DNA of 17,443 nt from Truepera sp. (GTDB lineage Bacteria > Deinococcota > Deinococci > Deinococcales > Trueperaceae): assembly GCA_018333775.1 (NCBI GenBank), contig JAGXSO010000017.1, positions 1 through 17,443 on the forward strand, given 5' to 3'. The translations under genes were made by a program, and so were the position numbers. Positions 12,612-17,443 of the stretch are shown here, one piece after another (the stretch's first letter is position 1; each line of letters starts with the position of its first letter). The notes under the pieces were generated by a model. It was not told the origin of the DNA. It saw nothing but the letters and a program-made list of their open reading frames with translations, and ran no database searches.

Positions 12612-15472
12612 GCTACCTCCCTGACCGGGAGGCGGGCGGCGATTTCGCTAATGCCCCGCAGATAATAGCCAGTTGCTGAGGTAGGATGAAGGGCTAAATG
12701 TTCGGGCGTGCCTTCGGCTACCAGATTGCCGCCGCGCACACCGCCATCCGGCCCCAGGTCGATGATCCAGTCGGCAGTTTTGATGACGTCCAGATTATGT
12801 TCGATAACCACCAAAGTGTTCCCCCCTTCGACCAGCCGCTGCAGCACCCCTAACAGCTTGCGCACATCATCGAAGTGCAGGCCGGTGGTCGGTTCGTCCA
12901 GAATGTAGAGCGTCTTGCCGGTGGCACGCTTGCCTAGTTCGGCGGCCAGCTTGACGCGCTGCGCCTCGCCACCCGAGAGGGTCGGGCTGGGTTGGCCGAT
13001 CTGGAGGTAGCCGAGGCCGACGTCACACATCAACTGTAGCTTGCGGGCGATAGTGGGGATGTTCTCAAAAAACTCCAGCCCTTCGGCCACGGTCATATCC
13101 AGCACATCGGCAATCGACCGGTTGCGGATTTTAGCCTCCAGCGTCTCGCGGTTATAGCGCGCCCCTTTACAGACCTCGCAGGGGACGTAGATATCCGGCA
13201 AAAAGTACATCTCGACCTTGACCGTGCCGTCGCCCTTGCAGGCTTCGCAGCGCCCCCCTTTGACATTGAAGCTGAAGCGGCCCGGCTGGTAGCCGCGTTT
13301 GCGCGACTCGGGGGCGCGGGTATAGAGATCGCGGATATCGGTGAAGATGCCGGTGTAGGTGGCGGGGTTGCTGCGCGGTGTCCGGCCGATCGGGCTCTGG
13401 TCGATCTCGATGACCTTGTCGATATGCTCAACCCCCTCGATCCGGGTGTGCAGGCCCGGGGTCTCCTTAGCGCGGTAGAGCTGCTTGGCCAGCGCCGCGT
13501 GCAGGATGCGGTGGACCAGTGTGGACTTGCCGCTGCCTGAGGCGCCGGTGATGCAGGTCATGAGCCCGAGCGGGATAGCGACATCGAGGTTTTTTAGATT
13601 ATGCTCGCGCGCCCCGACGATGCGCAGGGCTTTGCCGTTGCCGTCGCGGCGCTTAGCCGGCATCTCGATCCGCTTCTCACCGCGCAAGTAGGCGGCGGTC
13701 AGCGAGTGGGGGTGGTAGAGGAGCTCCTGGGGTGGAGCTGCTGCCACTATCTGGCCGCCGTGGATGCCGGCCCCCGGCCCGAGATCGACGATAAAGTCGC
13801 TGGCGCGCATGGTTTCAGCATCGTGCTCGACCACGATCAGGGTGTTGCCCAGGTCGCGCAGGCTTAGCAAGGTGTTTAGGAGGCGGTGGTTGTCGCGGGG
13901 GTGGAGGCCGATGGAAGGCTCATCGAGCACGTAGAGCACGCCGGTTAACCCGGAGCCGACCTGGGTCGCTAGGCGGATGCGCTGCGCTTCGCCGCCAGAT
14001 AAAGTGTTTGCGCTGCGATCAAGCGTCAGATAATCAAGCCCGACGTTCTCCAAGAAGCCCAGGCGCGCCCCGACTTCACGCAGGATAGGCCGCGCTACTG
14101 TGGCGGCGGGTTCGGGCAACGCCAGCGCCGCGAAGAAGGCTCTGGCCTCTAGTACGGTCAAGCTGGAGAGCTCGGCGATGTTTTTGCCTGCTACCGTGAC
14201 CGACAGCACCTCAGGCTTGTAGCGCGTCCCTTGGCACTGCAAGCAAGTGACCAGCGACATAAAGGCCTCGATCTTCTCGCGGGCGTAGTCGGAGCTAGCC
14301 TCTTGAAAGCGCCGCTCGAGGTTGGGGATGACCCCTTCAAACTCGGCAGTAAAGCGCAGGGTCTCTCGGCCTTCGCGGCGGTAGACGACCTCAAAAGCCT
14401 GGTTGCTACCGTACAATACGGCCTGCTGCGCCTCCGTTGGAAGCTCTTGCCACGGCGCTTGGAGGTCGAAATCGAGATGCTCGGCCAGCGCGCGCAGGCG
14501 GTCCCAGTAGAAAACCTTATGACCGTCGTTGCGGCTGTGACTCCAGGGCAGAATCGCCCCTTGGTTAATGGCCAGTGTCGGGTCGGGTACGATCAAGGCC
14601 GGGTCGAACTGCTGCTTGAAGCCCAGGCCGGTGCAGGCGGTGCAGGCGCCGTAAGGATTGTTAAACGAGAAGGCGCGAGGCTCGAGCTCCTCTAGCGCGG
14701 TGCCGTGTTCGGGGCAGGCCAAGCGCTCGCTGTAAAGCTCGTCTACCTGATCGTCAGGAAGCCAGACCCGTACCAAGCCGTCGCCCCGGTTAAGTGCCAG
14801 CTCGACCGATTCGGCCAGGCGCGCACGGTCGGTTTCGGTGAGGGTAAGGCGGTCTACTACCACCTCGATATCGTGTTTTTCGTAGCGCTCCAGGCTGAGC
14901 TTGAGCGACTCTTCCAGGGTCAGCACCGTACCGTCGACCCGAACCCGAGCGAAGCCCTCTTTCTTGAGCCCCTCGAGCAGCTTCTTATACTCGCCCTTGC
15001 GCCCGCGCACCAGCGGCGCCAGGATCATGGCGCGATGGCCGGGGTGGCGCGCTAGTACCCGCGCCACGATCTCCGAAGCCGACTGCTTTTCGATGACCCG
15101 ATCGCACACCGGGCAGTGCGGAGTGCCGACGCGCGCAAACAGCAGCCGCAGATAGTCGTGGATCTCGGTGACGGTGCCGACCGTTGAGCGCGGGTTGTGG
15201 CTGGTGGTCTTCTGGTCGATAGAAATAGCCGGGCTTAAGCCCTCGATGGCGTCGACATCAGGCTTGTCCATCAGCCCCAAAAACTGCCGTGCGTAGGCGC
15301 TCAGGCTCTCGACATAGCGGCGCTGCCCCTCGGCGTAGATGGTGTCAAAGGCCAGCGTGGACTTGCCGGAGCCAGAGACGCCGGTAAAGACGATGAACTG
15401 GTTGCGGGGGAGTGCCAAGTCGAAGTTCTTGAGGTTATGCTCACGGGCGCCGCGGATGAGGATGTGTTGCAA
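12608..15472 (-). CDS. uvrA: Excinuclease ABC subunit A
   Basis: The 954-residue protein is the damage-sensing ATPase of nucleotide excision repair. It works as a dimer with UvrB. Both ABC modules are complete: Walker A GVSGSGKS (31-38) and GASGSGKS (643-650), signatures LSGGEAQ (491-497 and 832-838), and Walker B with LDEPS (about 516-520) and LDEPT (about 858-862). The zinc module in the second half has four cysteines (742, 745, 765, 768). The one in the first half reads CPEH...CTAC: Cys253, Cys277 and Cys280 are kept, but position 256 is His. CPVC at 120-123 is also present. The start is TTG 15472 with GGGAGGGA just upstream; no better start fits [17 protein letters not shown] downstream membrane protein gene overlaps its stop. 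Confidence 0.97.
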   Translation of the reverse strand: MQHILIRGAREHNLKNFDLALPRNQFIVFTGVSGSGKSTLAFDTIYAEGQRRYVESLSAYARQFLGLMDKPDVDAIEGLSPAISIDQKTTSHNPRSTVGTVTEIHDYLRLLFARVGTPHCPVCDRVIEKQSASEIVARVLARHPGHRAMILAPLVRGRKGEYKKLLEGLKKEGFARVRVDGTVLTLEESLKLSLERYEKHDIEVVVDRLTLTETDRARLAESVELALNRGDGLVRVWLPDDQVDELYSERLACPEHGTALEELEPRAFSFNNPYGACTACTGLGFKQQFDPALIVPDPTLAINQGAILPWSHSRNDGHKVFYWDRLRALAEHLDFDLQAPWQELPTEAQQAVLYGSNQAFEVVYRREGRETLRFTAEFEGVIPNLERRFQEASSDYAREKIEAFMSLVTCLQCQGTRYKPEVLSVTVAGKNIAELSSLTVLEARAFFAALALPEPAATVARPILREVGARLGFLENVGLDYLTLDRSANTLSGGEAQRIRLATQVGSGLTGVLYVLDEPSIGLHPRDNHRLLNTLLSLRDLGNTLIVVEHDAETMRASDFIVDLGPGAGIHGGQIVAAAPPQELLYHPHSLTAAYLRGEKRIEMPAKRRDGNGKALRIVGAREHNLKNLDVAIPLGLMTCITGASGSGKSTLVHRILHAALAKQLYRAKETPGLHTRIEGVEHIDKVIEIDQSPIGRTPRSNPATYTGIFTDIRDLYTRAPESRKRGYQPGRFSFNVKGGRCEACKGDGTVKVEMYFLPDIYVPCEVCKGARYNRETLEAKIRNRSIADVLDMTVAEGLEFFENIPTIARKLQLMCDVGLGYLQIGQPSPTLSGGEAQRVKLAAELGKRATGKTLYILDEPTTGLHFDDVRKLLGVLQRLVEGGNTLVVIEHNLDVIKTADWIIDLGPDGGVRGGNLVAEGTPEHLALHPTSATGYYLRGISEIAARLPVREVA

Positions 15473-15523
15473 GGTCCCTCCCTAGCGAGGTGGCGAGTCG
15501 GGTGCGCGACCCAAAACAGTCAA

Positions 15524-15529
15524 GTATAC
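15524..15529 (-). promoter_or_regulatory. Extended -10 promoter of uvrA (TGGTATACT)
   Basis: TATACT with upstream TG lies on the minus strand in the 76-nt gap between cdsA and uvrA. Transcription would start about 45 nt before the TTG start. No LexA-like operator was recognised. Confidence 0.5.
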
Positions 15530-15548
15530 CAGACCGGGGTGGGGGGGC

Positions 15549-16400
15549 TTAGCGCAGGATCACCAGCGTCACGAAGTAGTAGGTCAGCGGCACGGCGAAC
15601 AGGGCCGAGTCGATCCGATCTAGCGCCCCGCCGTGGCCGGGCAGGAATACGCCGGAGTCCTTAACCCCGGCCCAGCGCTTGAGCAGGCTCTCGAATAGGT
15701 CGCCAAGCTGCGCGGCGCTGGCCACTAAGATGCTGAACAGGATGCCGTCATAGAGGTTGATGCCAAACCCCAGCCAGTGCTCGAGCCCCGCACTGGCCAA
15801 GGAGACGATCACAATCGCCAGCCCTAGGCCGCCAAAAGCTCCCTCCAGGGTCTTGTTGGGGCTGATGGTGGGCGCTAGTTGGCGTTTGCCGAAGATGGTC
15901 CCGATGATATAAGCCCCGGAGTCGTTAGCGATGATGGCCAAGGCCGGCAAGGCAAGATAGTAAAACCCCAGCACGCCGTCGGGAGTATAGCGCAACATGA
16001 TGGCGTAGCCGAATAGCCAGGGGATATAGAAATAACCAAATAGCGTATAAACGACGCGGCTGATCGATTCTGCCGTCGGTTTGATCACCTCGAGCGTTAG
16101 CAGGTAGAGCGCGAATATCACCAACAGCGCTTCGCGCCAGCTGACTCCCTCAAAGGGCGGTGCCATGCCGGGGTAGGTAACCGGCAGCGAGGCGGGCAGG
16201 GTGAGGAGGGTAGCGACATAGAGGCTGCGCCGCCTGACTCGGATGCCGCGCAGGCTCATCATCATGGCATACTCTAAGAGGGCCAGGAGTGAGAGCAGAA
16301 AGTACAGCGGCGCCAGCAGCGGCAGCCCGCTCCACAGCACCAGCAACAGCGCGATAAAGGCGGCCAGCGCCGAGACTATGCGCTGATAAGGAAAGTTCAC
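15549..16400 (-). CDS. cdsA: Phosphatidate cytidylyltransferase (CDP-diglyceride synthase)
   Basis: The 283-residue integral membrane enzyme makes CDP-diacylglycerol from phosphatidic acid and CTP, the branch point of phospholipid synthesis. It has about eight membrane helices. NDSGAYIIGTIFGKRQ (159-174) and PNKTLEGAFGG (181-191) are conserved active-site blocks. The C-terminal PROSITE-type signature is complete: S-L-L-K-R-W-A-G-V-K-D-S-G then PGHGGALDRID (238-264). Start is GTG 16400, 18 nt after the frr stop; GAGGG lies about 12 nt upstream, a loose ribosome site. The pyrH-frr-cdsA order is conserved in many bacteria. Confidence 0.96.
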   Translation of the reverse strand: MNFPYQRIVSALAAFIALLLVLWSGLPLLAPLYFLLSLLALLEYAMMMSLRGIRVRRRSLYVATLLTLPASLPVTYPGMAPPFEGVSWREALLVIFALYLLTLEVIKPTAESISRVVYTLFGYFYIPWLFGYAIMLRYTPDGVLGFYYLALPALAIIANDSGAYIIGTIFGKRQLAPTISPNKTLEGAFGGLGLAIVIVSLASAGLEHWLGFGINLYDGILFSILVASAAQLGDLFESLLKRWAGVKDSGVFLPGHGGALDRIDSALFAVPLTYYFVTLVILR

Positions 16401-16418
16401 GGGCGATAAGTACCCTCT

Positions 16419-16973
16419 TTACACCTCGAGGATATCCCCCTCTTTTCCTTTGAGGCGGGCGTCGATTAGTTGTACGAACTCATCGGTTAGTTTCTGGACT
16501 TCACTTTCGCCCTGCCGCAGCTCGTCTTCGCTTAAGAGCCCTTCCTTTTCCAGCTCCTTGAGTTCGTCATTGGCGTCGCGGCGGATGTTGCGCACAGCGA
16601 CCCGCGCCTCCTCGGCTAAGTGCCGCGCGGTTTTGACCAGCTCGCGGCGGCGCTCATCGTTTAGCATCGGCACGGTGATGAAGATGCTGTCCCCCCGGTT
16701 GGTCGGATTAAAGCCTAGGTCGCTGTCGCGGATGGCCTTTTCGATGGCGCCAACCGTGCTCTTGTCGAACGGTGCTATGTGCAGCGTGCGCGGGTCGGGG
16801 CTGCTGACGGTGGCGAGCTGATTGAGCGGCACGGTGGCACCGTAGTAGGTGACCGTCACGCGGTTTAAGATGCCGGGGTTGGCGCGTCCGGTACGGATCA
16901 TGGCGATATTGTGCTCAAAGGCCTCGAGCGACTTGTGCATCCGCTCCCGTGTCTCTTTGAGGACCGTTTTCAT
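16419..16973 (-). CDS. frr: Ribosome recycling factor
   Basis: The 184-residue protein acts with EF-G to split post-termination ribosomes. Family landmarks are TRERMHKSLEAFEHNIAMIR near the N-terminus, TGRANPGIL, PLNQLATVSSPDPRTL, DLGFNPTNRGDSI and PMLNDERRRELVK. Length equals the usual 185. The frame is open upstream to 17003, but MKTVLKETRERM at 16973 is the normal start and has GGAGGT 4 nt before it. A TATGAT at 16992-16997 could be an internal promoter. Confidence 0.97.
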   Translation of the reverse strand: MKTVLKETRERMHKSLEAFEHNIAMIRTGRANPGILNRVTVTYYGATVPLNQLATVSSPDPRTLHIAPFDKSTVGAIEKAIRDSDLGFNPTNRGDSIFITVPMLNDERRRELVKTARHLAEEARVAVRNIRRDANDELKELEKEGLLSEDELRQGESEVQKLTDEFVQLIDARLKGKEGDILEV

Positions 16974-16991
16974 AGCGACCTCCAGATGGGC

Positions 16992-16997
16992 ATCATA
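16992..16997 (-). promoter_or_regulatory. Possible -10 box upstream of frr
   Basis: TATGAT on the minus strand lies 18 nt before the frr ATG, in the 41-nt gap after pyrH. No clear -35 element; frr may simply be read through from pyrH. Confidence 0.25.
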
Positions 16998-17014
16998 CCG
17001 CACTCGCTGCCGCC

Positions 17015-17443
<429 letters not shown>

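Noticed and set aside
12708..15155. Several frames of 60-154 codons opposite or out of frame in uvrA
   Set aside because: All are shadows of the continuous, motif-complete uvrA gene.

Overview
The window is a GC-rich, tightly packed piece of bacterial chromosome, most likely from the Deinococcota (the Thermus/Deinococcus/Truepera lineage). The strongest evidence is at 5850-6350. There the gene for ribosomal protein L34 (rpmH) lies wholly inside a 5'-extended RNase P protein gene (rnpA), in another frame. This arrangement is known from Thermus, and both the L34 N-terminus and the RnpA core look Thermus-like. Several genes also have a TANNNT -10 box exactly 6 nt before the start codon, the signature of leaderless mRNAs common in this phylum. 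YidC has the long form with a large periplasmic domain, as in organisms with an outer membrane. The genus cannot be fixed from sequence alone.

Layout. (1) 1-4282, minus strand: a run transcribed as PP2C phosphatase, meaB, coaD, hslO (Hsp33) and a DMT/EamA transporter cut by the window edge. PP2C, hslO and the transporter each have a candidate promoter. (2) 4356-5792, plus strand: gatA, diverging from PP2C over a 73-bp region in which both genes look leaderless. (3) 5850-9673, plus strand: rpmH/rnpA, yidD, yidC, jag and a queuosine-phosphate hydrolase (Qng1/DUF2419), joined by overlaps or very short gaps. This is the usual RNase P/membrane-insertase cluster, but with gatA in front rather than dnaA and no DnaA boxes visible. 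(4) 9737-10009, plus strand: rpsT (S20) with its own promoter.

(5) 10014-11461, minus strand, and on to 11937: accessory DNA. It holds a class II sugar-phosphate aldolase followed by a rhamnulokinase-like gene broken after about 40 residues. A short unassigned coding remnant precedes the aldolase. Next comes a PIN-domain toxin followed by a small putative antitoxin. This is the only part that looks recently rearranged. (6) 12081-15472, minus strand: uvrA, overlapped by a small membrane protein gene. (7) 15549-17443, minus strand: the conserved pyrH (partial), frr, cdsA order.

Working together: most of the window is core information processing and envelope biology. It covers ribosome proteins and recycling, RNase P, amidotransferase-dependent aminoacyl-tRNA synthesis, queuine salvage for tRNA modification, membrane protein insertion, CDP-diacylglycerol and UMP/CoA metabolism, and excision repair. 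No CRISPR array, tRNA, rRNA or insertion sequence was seen. There is no gene-free stretch over 300 bases. No clearly new multi-gene system is present. The most rewarding observations are the nested rpmH/rnpA start region, an Hsp33 with a second cysteine tetrad, Qng1 coupled to jag, the toxin-first PIN pair, and the consistent leaderless promoter spacing.
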